A stretch of DNA of 64,000 nt, taken from Topomyia yanbarensis (lineage: Eukaryota; Arthropoda; Insecta; Diptera; Culicidae). Location of the stretch: positions 68,137,412 to 68,201,411 of the forward strand of contig NC_080671.1 in assembly GCF_030247195.1 (NCBI RefSeq), given 5' to 3'. A model generated the notes under the pieces. It was not told the origin of the DNA, searched no databases, and worked only from the letters and a program-made list of their open reading frames with translations. Positions 33,759 through 43,075 of this stretch are shown here, piece by piece (positions within the stretch are counted from its first letter, which is position 1; each line of letters opens with the position of its first letter). A program made the translations under genes and the position numbers.

Positions 33759-33808
33759 CGTAATCATGCTAAGGGTGGACACGAAGGTCCACCCTTAGCA
33801 TGATTACG
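33759..33808. repeat. Perfect 22-bp hairpin at the 3' end of R1 ORF1
   Basis: The left arm 33759-33780 (CGTAATCATGCTAAGGGTGG plus AC) and the right arm 33787-33808 are perfect reverse complements, separated by the 6 bases ACGAAG. The arm includes the codons for the last ORF1 motif (NHAKGG), so it most likely arose by a fold-back copying event in this R1 copy. Confidence 0.9.
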
Positions 33809-34990
33809 GGCTTGCGGTGCAAATAAGGCATTTATGCGCCTTAGTGCAGCCCCGCTCCTTATATCCCTTCTCGCCGCAGCGACGTCATAGTTTGCTCCTG
33901 TCTGTACCCTTGCATTCGTACGACTTATGGCCGGACTCAAGGCACCGATAGCACCTATCTACTGAAGGTGGCTGGGGTATGCTAACTGGACATACTGACC
34001 AGCCGATCTTCAGTTTTCCTATCACGGTAATCTTTTTTTCTTCCGCTTTCAGTAGCCTGAGGTAGGCTACTTGCGTGCCGGAGGGTCCCGCCCTCAGGTG
34101 CACAGAGACCCGCTCAATTTCTGCGCCACATTGTTCCTTGACAGCAGCGACGACATCATCTGCGGTCATGAACTCGTCCAGTTGCTTACACTTGAGAGTC
34201 ATTTCCGCCCATAACGACCTCACCTGGGCGCCTTCACCCAGGACCTCTTGGGCCAAGGCCTTATAAACCGCACTAGATTGTGCGCATCGCTTCAGCACCA
34301 AAATCATTTCGCCTGTATTGGTGCGTCTCACGCTGCGTACGTCTTACCCGAGGGCCGAAAGGCTATTTGTCCTCCTCGGTCTTTAACCACAAGGCCTCGC
34401 CTCTGTCCTTGGCCTTCTTCGCGGGCCGAGGTGCGTCTGGTGTCGGTGTCGGTTTCCTCCTAGTGACTAGCTTCCAGGGGTTTTCGCCCCCTGTCCCGGT
34501 TGCGCCGAGTTGCTGGTGTCTTCTTTCTGCTCGGCGGGGTCATTTGCGCCCCGGTTTACCTAGGACCAAACGGCGTTTGGCCGTGACGGTTCTACCGCCG
34601 TTTGGTGTTGTTTTTTTTGCACTCTCGCCTGGTGACTTCCTAGGACGCTTCGCGTTCGACGTCGTCTGGCGCTTGCTCCTGACCTTCGAGGGGAACTCAG
34701 CCGCCGCTTCGAGCGACTTGGCTGCTCCATAGAAGGAGAAGAGGAAGGCCCCTGTCTGGGTACCTATGTCGGCCTTCTCTCTTCCCTTTCTCTTGGAGGC
34801 CACTGTCTGGGTTCCTCTGTCGGCCTTCCCTCGACATTCTACCCTCTTGGCGTAAGCTTGCTGTTCCTGCCTTGCGACTCTTGTTTTGCTTCGCGTTTGT
34901 GAACTCGATGATACTATCGAGTTGCTCCACAACTTTACGCATCGCGGTTGGTGGCCCGTCCAGCACGTTGGTAGGGCTATTTTCTACCAC
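33765..34990 (-). pseudogene. R1-clade ORF1 (gag-like) remnant
   Basis: The minus-strand reading from 34990 (MVENSPTNVL) passes through at least three frames. Recognisable parts are a Lys/Arg-rich N-terminus, a segment KAKDRGEALWLKTEEDK, then RRTNTGEMILVLKR (34331-33885) and a first zinc knuckle CYRCLESGHKSYEC. The second knuckle has lost its first Cys to a TGA and its His to Tyr (RRCGEKGYKERGC). A CLIC word and, in another frame, NHAKGGPSCPP mark the C-terminus. This layout is typical for R1-clade ORF1, which binds the element RNA. Confidence 0.8.
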
Positions 34991-35150
34991 TGCTGAGGGT
35001 CACTGGTGCTGTCGGCTGCAGCCCCCGTCGCTCCACTACCTTCACCACTGGGGAGAGACCTCATCAAACCACCTTTGGCAAAGGGGTTCGCCACCTCCGT
35101 TTGTATATTTTTATTTTTATTCACTTCGCTCATTAATCCCACGAGTAGCG

Positions 35151-35878
35151 TGTGTATGTGTCAAACAATCTCACCGATTTTTCTCAGAGATGGCTGGACC
35201 GATTTGCGCAAACTTAGTCTCAAATGAACGGTACAACCTTCCCATCGGTCGCTATTGATATTTTTTTTATTGATCCGACTTCCCGTTCCGGAGTTACGGG
35301 TTGAAGAGTACGATCGCACTACAAATTCCCTTATAAACTGGTACCACCATGACGTCCAAATAATGCAATACATATCAAAATGTGTGCAACATTACTTGGA
35401 TTTGCGTATCTAGATCATAAATGACCCATCGAAGTCGCTTTGACCACATTGGCCACCTGTGACGGTTCTTTATGTCCCCGGGGAACTTGCCAAGTCCCTA
35501 AGTTAATATCATACCTATTTCTCAGCAAATAATTCACCGATTTTTACAAATTGAATGAAAGGTACAGCATTCCCGTTGTCTACTATTGAATTTCTAATTG
35601 ATCCGAGTTCAGTTTACGGAATTATAGGGTGATGAGTAGGAATACGCAACAAATCCCGATTACAACATATACGGTGATGAATGCGAAAAGGTGAAATTTT
35701 TCCCAAAATGTCACCACAACTGCTTGGATTTGTACTTCTAGGTCACTAACATTCATTCAAAGTCTCTTTGACCACATTGGCCACCATCGACGGATCCAGA
35801 AGCTCCAGCGGAAGTATTAAAATTCAGAATAACAGTTACATCGATTGCCCAGTGATGCCTGGACGACCAAACTTAGCC
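35151..35878 (+). repeat. Dispersed repeat, middle part, between the two nested insertions
   Basis: Continues the repeat broken by the R1 element. Two imperfect units of about 340 bp are visible, marked by ACCGATTT(G/T) at about 35201 and 35538, GTTACGGGTTGAAGAG (then ATTATAGGGTGATGAG) and TTTGACCACATTGGCCACC. It is interrupted at 35879 by the Penelope-like element. Confidence 0.7.
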
Positions 35879-35891
35879 TCAAATGAATGGT
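35879..35891. repeat. Left target-site duplication of the Penelope-like element
   Basis: TCAAATGAATGGT here equals 41275-41287. The word belongs to the dispersed repeat on both sides. Confidence 0.75.
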
Positions 35892-36152
35892 ATATAAGAT
35901 TTTATGGTCACCGCAACATATTTATTTCATGGACTTGTTGACTTTTCTCGGTGAAAATGAAAACTCCAAATTTTCCCATTACCACACGTAACGTTTCGGC
36001 TTACTGCTCTTCAGCCATCGTCGGACGCCTACAAACATTTATTTAGCATTAACGTTAACATCAATTTGTTCACAAAAAAATACAAAGCTAGCATTCACAA
36101 ATTAAACACAATTTACAATTAACTCACATAAACTTATATCACGCATCTCCAT

Positions 36153-36712
36153 TCACTCTCCACCGCTAGGCGGGCGATCACTCTTCGACTGTCTGCGTTC
36201 CTCGCTATTCAAACACTGTCGAAGCTTGGTGACCAGACCGTCGTATGTTGTGCAGAACGTTCCACATTCTCTTTGTAGGTTCACCGTTTTTTCCTCGCCG
36301 AGAATTTTGATGTGAAACATCTCTGCAGTTAGTCTGCTCTCCTGGTTTTCGATTCTTTCCAGTATCCGGGTGTTGTCGAAATCGAAGATGTGTCCTTCTT
36401 GCAATGTGTGTTGGGCTAAACCAGTTCTCGCATCTTTTTTCTTCGCGTCGTTCTTGTGTTCCGCTACTCTCGTTTCCAGCCTTCTCCCCGTTTGTCCTAC
36501 ATACGTTTTGCCATCGCCTGTTCCACACGGAATCGAATACACCACGTTCTTCTGTTTCCCTGGTGGGATCGGGTCTTTCAGTTTGGAGAAAATTCTGTTT
36601 TTTATTTTATCTTTTGGCTTGAAAGCAAGTTTTGTATCGTGTTTTCTCAGAATTTTCTCTAGTTTTTCACTGAGTCCCGGGACGTATGGCACAGCTACAT
36701 ATGCCATTTCAG
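36153..36712 (-). pseudogene. Penelope-like element, inverted arm: RT C-terminus and GIY-YIG endonuclease
   Basis: Open for 184 residues. It starts within the element at MAYVAVPYVPGLSEKLEKIL, followed by KNRIFSKLKDPIPPGKQKN. The GIY-YIG module follows: VVYSIPC, then TYVGQTGRRLETRVAEHKND and GLAQHTLQEGH. It ends SDRPPSGGE at a stop. This arm shows the uninterrupted sequence at KPKDKIKNRIFSK, the place where the forward arm carries the histone-derived insertion. The reading frame is intact but lacks the RT palm, so it is a fragment. Confidence 0.85.
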
Positions 36713-37453
36713 CACAGTTTCATGGAGGCGGTTAAGCTTGTGTTGGAATCGAAGTTTTTCGTACATCGGGGTGTAATATATGCACAAACTTTCGGCGTCC
36801 CTATGGGCTCTCCACTCTCACCAGTCATTGCGAATGTGGTGATGGAGCGATTGGAACAGAAGTGCATAGCATCATTAGAGAGAAAACAAATACCTCTAAT
36901 GATGTACCGTCGGTACGTAGACGATTGCTTCTGTGTGGGCAAAAGGGAGCACATTCAAGAAATCTTAGACTCGTTCAATAATTTCCACAGTAAACTCCAG
37001 TTCACCATTGAAGAGGAGGACAACGGGAAATTGAGATTTCTTGACATGATGCTAACCAGAAACCATGATCGCATCGAAAGAGTTTGGCTACCCAAACAAG
37101 CGGATGGTAGATATCTGGATTTCAATTCAGAGAGTCCCTATTCGCATAAATGCAACACGGCAATTGCACTCGTAGATCGAGCAGTTAAGCTCTCCGACTG
37201 TAAAAACCGACCAGCGGCAATCGAAACAGCCAAAAAGATATTGCGAATAAACCATTACCCCTACTGGTTTGTTCGCAAAATTCTGAAAGATCGGGTCCAT
37301 AAACACTATAATGGCCTACAGCAGAATAAAGATGCGACTGCTGAAATGGCATATGTAGCTGTGCCATACGTCCCGGGACTCAGTGAAAAACTAGAGAAAA
37401 TTCTGAGAAAACACGATACAAAACTTGCTTTCAAGCCAAAAGATAAAATAAAA
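36713..37453 (+). pseudogene. Penelope-like reverse transcriptase, 5'-truncated, forward arm
   Basis: From SFMEAVKLVLESKFFVHRG the frame reads through QTFGVPMGSPLSPVIANVVM, then YRRYVDDCFCV (the YVDD catalytic box), LRFLDMMLTR and HYPYWFVRKILKDR to KPKDKIK. There the histone-derived element begins. The upstream RT motifs are absent because the element is 5'-truncated at the inversion junction near 36712. The protein continues at 40597. Known PLE proteins join RT to a C-terminal GIY-YIG nuclease. Confidence 0.88.
37449..37453. repeat. 5-bp flank (TAAAA) of the histone-derived element, right copy
   Basis: TAAAA here and at 40592-40596. The uninterrupted Penelope arm reads GATAAAATAAAAAACAG on the matching strand near 36594-36610, so a single TAAAA was present before insertion. 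This supports a true 5-bp target duplication. Confidence 0.75.
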
Positions 37454-37603
37454 GATGGGTGGGTAATGTCTGCGACATAACCGGAGAGATGTAGAATACA
37501 TAAGGAACACGTTCTTCAAATATGTTGATACTCATTAGGATTTTCGGACAAAAGCTGATTTGGGCGAGGAATATTTCAAATTATTCTTTACAAAAATGAT
37601 GGT

Positions 37604-37619
37604 GGTCCTGAAAAGGACC
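37604..37619 (-). terminator. Histone 3'-end stem-loop, unit D, right copy
   Basis: Mirror of 31659-31674: perfect stem with a TTTC loop on the minus strand. Confidence 0.75.
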
Positions 37620-38066
37620 GGTTTTGTTGGCGTTGTTGGCCTTGGTGAGGGAGATGGCTAACGATGAAATTAATTGTTAGCATGAGGAAGTCGCGTAGTA
37701 CTGGCCAATGGAAGAACAGATAATAATTGATTCCTGAAAATCAATTTTTCTTTATTCATGTAAATTATACATACTTACAAATCTAACAGAAGATTCCTGA
37801 TCATATTTCTGAATCATTAGTGCGAACATTGTGTAATTTGGTTAAGTACAATGAAAGTTACAAACTTTCCAAACTCGACCTTCTGTTCATTCAGAAATAT
37901 TGAAATGGGGTGTCGTGGTCACAATAAAAAAAGATGGGTGGGTAATGTCTGTCACATAACCGGAGCGTCGTGATTTCAATTCGAGACGTTAATTTAAAAC
38001 TAATAATATTCAACAGAATCACGTTTGAATGGGAAATTTTCAAATAATTCTCTATGGTAATAATGG

Positions 38067-38082
38067 TGGTTCTGAAAAGAAC
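38067..38082 (-). terminator. Histone 3'-end stem-loop, unit C, right copy
   Basis: Mirror of 31196-31211: perfect 6-bp stem on the minus strand. Confidence 0.8.
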
Positions 38083-38092
38083 CTTTGGTATC

Positions 38093-38280
38093 GGCGTTGG
38101 TGTTGATGGTGATGCGCTGGATCGTTGGATATTTTTGGCATGATAGTTACGTGCCTGGCGAACTGTTTTGTAGCCTCGAACAAAACGACAAGACTGGCTT
38201 CTTCGGGTACCATTACGGCTGAACTTTATAAGCTTAGCTCGACTTTGAAATCCTGCACAATCTCACGAATCAGACACTGG
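38093..38280 (-). pseudogene. Degenerate histone H3 copy, unit C, right copy
   Basis: Mirror of 30998-31185. It carries the H3 C-terminal half on the minus strand, from the QRLVRE codons to IMPK. The + strand frame at 38125-38394 is antisense to it. Confidence 0.78.
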
Positions 38281-38609
38281 TACATTTTGTTTGCTACTAG
38301 CACGGAGCTGCACAAAAAATCATTTAATGCAGTTAGTTCACGGGGGCTGCCAAAAAGCTTGAATAGAAGCATGCGACTTCAACGTTTCTCTTAAACACAT
38401 GCAACAACACATTCGTTTTGGTAATACTGATAATAACAGTAGAAAGGAATGGAAAAGCAGTGCACGAAACGAGCGAGAGGATAATTTAAATTTTTGTTCC
38501 GTGTGCAAGCTACTTCTTTCCACCCAACGTATTATGTTGCTTGTTGAAAATTTGCTACACACCTTAAAATAAAAGTTTCAGTTTAACTCTCACTAGAACA
38601 CAATTGATT

Positions 38610-38625
38610 GGTCCTGAAAAGAACC
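38610..38625 (-). terminator. Histone 3'-end stem-loop, unit B, right copy
   Basis: Mirror of 30653-30668: consensus stem-loop on the minus strand. Confidence 0.8.
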
Positions 38626-38657
38626 GTTGCTTTTATTGTAATTTACGCCCACTCCCA

Positions 38658-38932
38658 CAAACCGACCAAGTAGGCATCAGTGGCTTCATTACGGCTGAGT
38701 TTTGTAAGCGTAGCTCGACTTTGAAGTAATACACAACCTTACGAACCAGACGCTGGAATGTTAGCCAGCGGATTAGTTGCTCCGTTGCCCTTTAGTTGGG
38801 GCGAAATACTAGCATGGCGACAGTTCCTGATCGGTAGTTGGTTGCGATGGGCCACCAGTAGCTGGGCACTTTTGCGGACCGTCATCATCGCCAACTGCTT
38901 TCCTCCGGTGGACTGGCTGCTTGCTAGTGCTT
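38658..38932 (-). pseudogene. Degenerate histone H3 copy, unit B, right copy
   Basis: Mirror of 30346-30620 with the same indels. The minus-strand promoter block lies to its right, near 38913-39055. Confidence 0.78.
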
Positions 38933-39677
38933 GAACGAATACGAATGATGAGAAAAACCGACCGACCAATATTCATATATGAAAACACAAGAAAGCACTA
39001 CTATCGCTCTCCCGCTCGTTTTCGTGCCATTCCTGTGCCTTTCCTTTCCGTTCGGCTACCAATACTAGCATAACCAAAACGAATATTCTGTCTTTCCATC
39101 GCCTTCAATCTAGTGGCCAGTGCTAGCAAACTTGCATGTTCAGTTTTTCAATAACAACATTCCAACAATATTTTCAAAGAATGTTGCAGATTTGAAAAGA
39201 AGGAAGGAGAAGATTTTCACAAACTTAAATTCTTTTGTTTTATTTGTTAGCGCTGATAAAGGCTATTTAGTTTGCTACTAGCAAGGAGCTGCACAAACAA
39301 ATCGATTTATGCAGTTAATCAACGGAGGCTGCCAAAAAGTTCGAATAAAAGCATGCGACTAGTGTACTTTGCATGTTCTATATTTTATCAATACTAGAGA
39401 GGATCAATAAAATAATTCAAGTTGTTATAGCGACATGCAATTGTGGCAACACTGGCCATGAGATGGTGGGGGAACACGCACATTCGTTTTAGTTATGATG
39501 GTAGTAGCAGCAGAAAGGAATGGAAAAGCAGTGCACGAAAACGAGCGAGAGAAGATAATTTAAATTCTCTTTCTTTCTTTCCACACATCGTATTTCTTAT
39601 ATTGCTTTCTGAAAATTATTTGTTATACACCATAAAATGTAAATTTCAGTTTAACTCTTATTAGAACACAATTAATT

Positions 39678-39693
39678 GGTCCTGTAAAGAACC
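39678..39693 (-). terminator. Histone 3'-end stem-loop, unit A, right copy
   Basis: Mirror of 29585-29600, with the same off-consensus loop base. Confidence 0.72.
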
Positions 39694-39759
39694 GTTTATT
39701 GTTTTATTGCGGGAGCATAATTCAGACGCACTCCCCGCGGACACGGTGAGCTAGAAAGC

Positions 39760-40042
39760 ACTATTTTGCATTCTCGAACAAACCGACCAAGTAGGCATCG
39801 TTGGCTTCTCGGGGCATCATTACGACTGAGCTTTGTAAGCGTAGCTCGACTTTGCAGTCCTGCACAATCTCACGACCCAGACGCTGGAACGATAGCCTAC
39901 TCTGTTGCCCTTTAGTTGGGGCGAAATTCTTGCAGGGCGACAGTTCCTGATCGGGTTGCGATGAGTCACCAGTAGCTGGGGCACTTTTTCCGCCGTCGTC
40001 ATCGCCGACTGCTTTTCTTCGGTGGACTGGCTGCTTGCTAGT
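39760..40042 (-). pseudogene. Degenerate histone H3 copy, unit A, right copy
   Basis: Mirror of 29236-29518 with the same broken frame. The TATA-containing promoter block lies at about 40043-40128 on the minus strand. Confidence 0.78.
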
Positions 40043-40596
40043 GCTTGAACGAATACGAATGATGAGAAAAACCGACCGACAGATATTTATATAATCGCGC
40101 TAATATGCACTACTATCGCTTTCTCGCTCGTTCTCGTGCCGTGCATGAGCCTTTCCTTTCCGTCCGGCTTCTAATGGCCTAACCAAAGGAATATGCCGTC
40201 TTTCCCCCACCAAGTGCTCTCGTCAAGCAACCCAATGCGAATAACCATACGAACAAACATGTAATGGACCTATATATAAACTTTTCATTATTTTATTGTT
40301 CGGTTGGTCTACCATAACGACGGCTCTGTGCGGGATGGGCTGAAAATTTTCACTTTTCCGAGTCGTTTTTGAAAGATTTTTCAAAACACATTTTTTTTGT
40401 TATTAGTACATGTTATACATACTTCAAATTTTAATACAGCATAGAGGAACATATTTGCAACAAATTGGTCTAAAAATCAAATCATTCTGTTAAGTATGAT
40501 AAAAGTTATTAACGTTCAAAATCTGACGCGGCGCCGCAGCCGATATTTTGAAACGGGACCCCTATATTGAAACCTTAAATGTATTCTACATTAAAA

Positions 40597-41043
40597 AACA
40601 GAATTTTCTCCAAACTGAAAGACCCGATCCCACCAGGGAAACAGAAGAACGTGGTGTATTCGATTCCGTGTGGAACAGGCGATGGCAAAACGTATGTAGG
40701 ACAAACGGGGAGAAGGCTGGAAACGAGAGTAGCGGAACACAAGAACGACGCGAAGAAAAAAGATGCGAGAACTGGTTTAGCCCAACACACATTGCAAGAA
40801 GGACACATCTTCGATTTCGACAACACCCGGATACTGGAAAGAATCGAAAACCAGGAGAGCAGACTAACTGCAGAGATGTTTCACATCAAAATTCTCGGCG
40901 AGGAAAAAACGGTGAACCTACAAAGAGAATGTGGAACGTTCTGCACAACATACGACGGTCTGGTCACCAAGCTTCGACAGTGTTTGAATAGCGAGGAACG
41001 CAGACAGTCGAAGAGTGATCGCCCGCCTAGCGGTGGAGAGTGA
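40597..41043 (+). pseudogene. Penelope-like element, forward arm: GIY-YIG endonuclease part
   Basis: Continues the protein cut at 37453. NRIFSKLKDPIPPGKQKN leads to VVYSIPC ... TYVGQTGRRL and EHKND, then ILGEEKTVNL and the SDRPPSGGE terminus. It is identical in protein sequence to the inverted arm over this part. The region to 41272 is the 3' UTR with the conserved end. The nuclease motif residues (Y-S-I-P-C and Y-V-G-Q-T, then R and E-H) are present. Confidence 0.85.
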
Positions 41044-41274
41044 ATGGAGATGCGTGATATAAGTTTATGTGAGTTAATTGTAAATTGTGTTTAATTTGTG
41101 AATGCTAGCTTTGTATTTTTTTGTGAACAAATTGATGTTAACGTTAATGCTAAATAAATGTTTGTAGGCGTCCGACGATGGCTGAAGAGCAGTAAGCCGA
41201 AACGTTACGTGTGGTAATGGGAAAATTTGGAGTTTTCATTTTCACCGAGAAAAGTCAACAAGTCCATGAAATAA

Positions 41275-41287
41275 TCAAATGAATGGT
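41275..41287. repeat. Right target-site duplication of the Penelope-like element
   Basis: Second copy of TCAAATGAATGGT, matching 35879-35891 exactly. Confidence 0.75.
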
Positions 41288-43075
41288 GTTGCGTCCCTAA
41301 AAACTGCTATTGAATTTTATTTCGATCCATTCTCCGATTGCGGAGTTACGGGTTGTAGAGTGTGGTCACAGAGAAAACTCCTATTCAAACCGATACCACG
41401 ATGAATGCAATTTTTTTGCCGAAATAGGAGCATCTTCAATTTGCAGTTCTATGTTATTGGCGGCGCATCGCAATCTTGTTGGCCACATTGACCATCGTAG
41501 ATGGCTCTGGAAGTGCCCGGAAAAATGGAAAAATGAAAAATTCAAAATTAAACAACTCACATCAGTTTCTCGGAGGTGTTTGGGCCGATTTTCAACCGTA
41601 AGGAATATTATTCCTATAGACAGCCATGAAATTTCGTATGGATCAGTTGTAGGGTTCCGGACATATAGAATGAATCGTTCGGTCATTTGACGCCAAATGT
41701 CCTTAAAATGCTTGAAACGTTTAGATTTTGTTATCTCCAAAAATTGAGAAAAATAGACTGCTGATCGCACATTTTTGCTATTTTCTTAGAAAAAGACAAA
41801 GCAATCGGGCGAGAATTTCGACCTTTTAACCGAGGCCCGCAGGGTCGAGTCTTTTACACCATTCGATTCAGTTCGTTGAGATCGCAAAGCGTCTGTGTGT
41901 ATGTGTGTGTGTCAAATAACGTCATTCAATTTTCTCAGAGATGGCTGATCCGATTTGCATACAAACTTAGTTTTAAATGAAGGTATAACACTCCCATAAG
42001 CTGCTATTGAATTTAGTTGATCCGACTTACGGTTTCGGAGTTATGAATTGAAGAGTACGGTCACACAGCAAATTCCCTTATAAACTGGTAACACCATGGT
42101 GTCCGAATGATACCTATTCTAATAGGTTCAACATTGTTTGAATTTGTGGGTCTAGATCACTAATGACCAATCAAAGTAGCTTTGACCACATTGGACGCCT
42201 GTGACGGTTCTTGATGCCCCGAGAAACTCGCCAATTTTCTACGCTAATATCACACCTATTTTCCAGCGAACTCTTGACCGATTTTTACAAACTTAATTTC
42301 AAATGATAGATACTTCCATTGACTGCTGTTGAATTTCATTCAGTACTGACTTTTGGCTCCGGAGTTACAGGTATGTTATGACGGTCACATGGGAATTTCT
42401 CATATAAACCGGTACAATTGTAATACCTCATAGGTTAAAAGCCTATTGATATGAACATCAAATTACTTCGCTGACCTAGATCACTGATGGTAAAACAAAG
42501 ATTCTTGGAATAAATTGTCCACTATCAATAATTTCGGAAGTCCCTCGTTCCGAACATATTCCAGAACTAAGGCCACTTCGGTGATTACTAAACCAATTTT
42601 CACTAACCTAGTCTCAAATCGAAGGTATAATATGAAGTTGGCTGTTGCACCCCCAATCCACCCCTGCCCCTCCACAGCTCCCTCACCCCCTACCCCATCT
42701 CTGACCAACAGCACACCCACATTCTCTTCACCCACCCGTATACCCGTATATTAGGTTGTTCCCAACGCATCCTCTCCTCCCAATAATTATCCCCCGACCC
42801 TCCCCTCCACCAGCATTTCAAAATATGCTAACATGAAGATAACATTGAACTCACGCTGATTAAGCTAATTCAATATTTTATTTTTGTTTGTTTCAAGTGT
42901 GTCAGCGTCGAAATGTTGCTCATCAGGTTCGTGACAGTCGTGCACCCATATATACTTACAAAGTGTAATAAGAATGTAATAGATATTTCCACAAAGTTAT
43001 ATTGAACGTAACCAGCTATTAAACCACAGCTTTGAAAAATGAGAAAGGCACAATTGCACCTCTAGGTGGATTAAA
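41288..43075 (+). repeat. Dispersed repeat, right part
   Basis: Continues the repeat after the Penelope-like element. It contains TTGCGGAGTTACGGGTTGTA, a second GAGGCCCGCAGGGTCGAGTC ... GTCTGTGTGTATGTGTGTG block at 41828-41912, units of about 340 bp, and a C-rich block at 42640-42840. It ends with GAGAAAGGCACAATTGCACC ... AGGTGGATTAAAACCGG at about 43041-43080. It is the inverse of 13376-14990. No coding frame belongs to it; the frames at 41310-41770 are incidental. Confidence 0.6.

Larger units (their letters stand above)
26976..35150 (-). mobile_element. R1-clade non-LTR retrotransposon (Waldo/Mino-like), inserted in a TG/CA tract
   Basis: The minus-strand order is 5' end near 35150, ORF1 with zinc knuckles, ORF2 with APE endonuclease, RT and C-terminal CCHC, a 3' UTR with a minisatellite, and an A-tail (T-run 26976-26984). 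About 5.0 kb remain after removing the nested 3138-bp element. The insertion lies inside a TG/CA-rich tract of a dispersed repeat. R1-clade families that target (AC)n-type repeats are known from mosquitoes (Waldo and Mino), which fits. Both ORFs carry several frameshifts and stops, so this copy is dead. Confidence 0.85.
37454..40591 (-). mobile_element. Histone H3-derived composite element, right copy (3138 bp, inverted)
   Basis: Reverse complement of 28687-31824 with the same length. It interrupts the Penelope-like forward arm exactly between the codons for KPKDKIK and NRIFSK, which is shown directly by the uninterrupted inverted arm. The surrounding host sequence differs completely from that of the left copy, so the element itself is the mobile or copied unit. 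Confidence 0.85.
35892..41274 (+). mobile_element. Penelope-like element with an inverted 3' arm and GIY-YIG endonuclease
   Basis: A 5'-truncated forward copy (36713-37453 plus 40597-41272) is joined head to head with an inverted copy of its own 3' part (35928-36712). Both arms end in the same GGACTTGTTGACTTTTCTC tail and are bounded by a 13-bp TSD. Inverted or tandem partial copies are usual for Penelope-like elements. The forward copy is split by the histone-derived element. After removing it, about 2.2 kb remain. The left arm carries about 35 extra bases beyond the end of the right arm. Confidence 0.85.
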
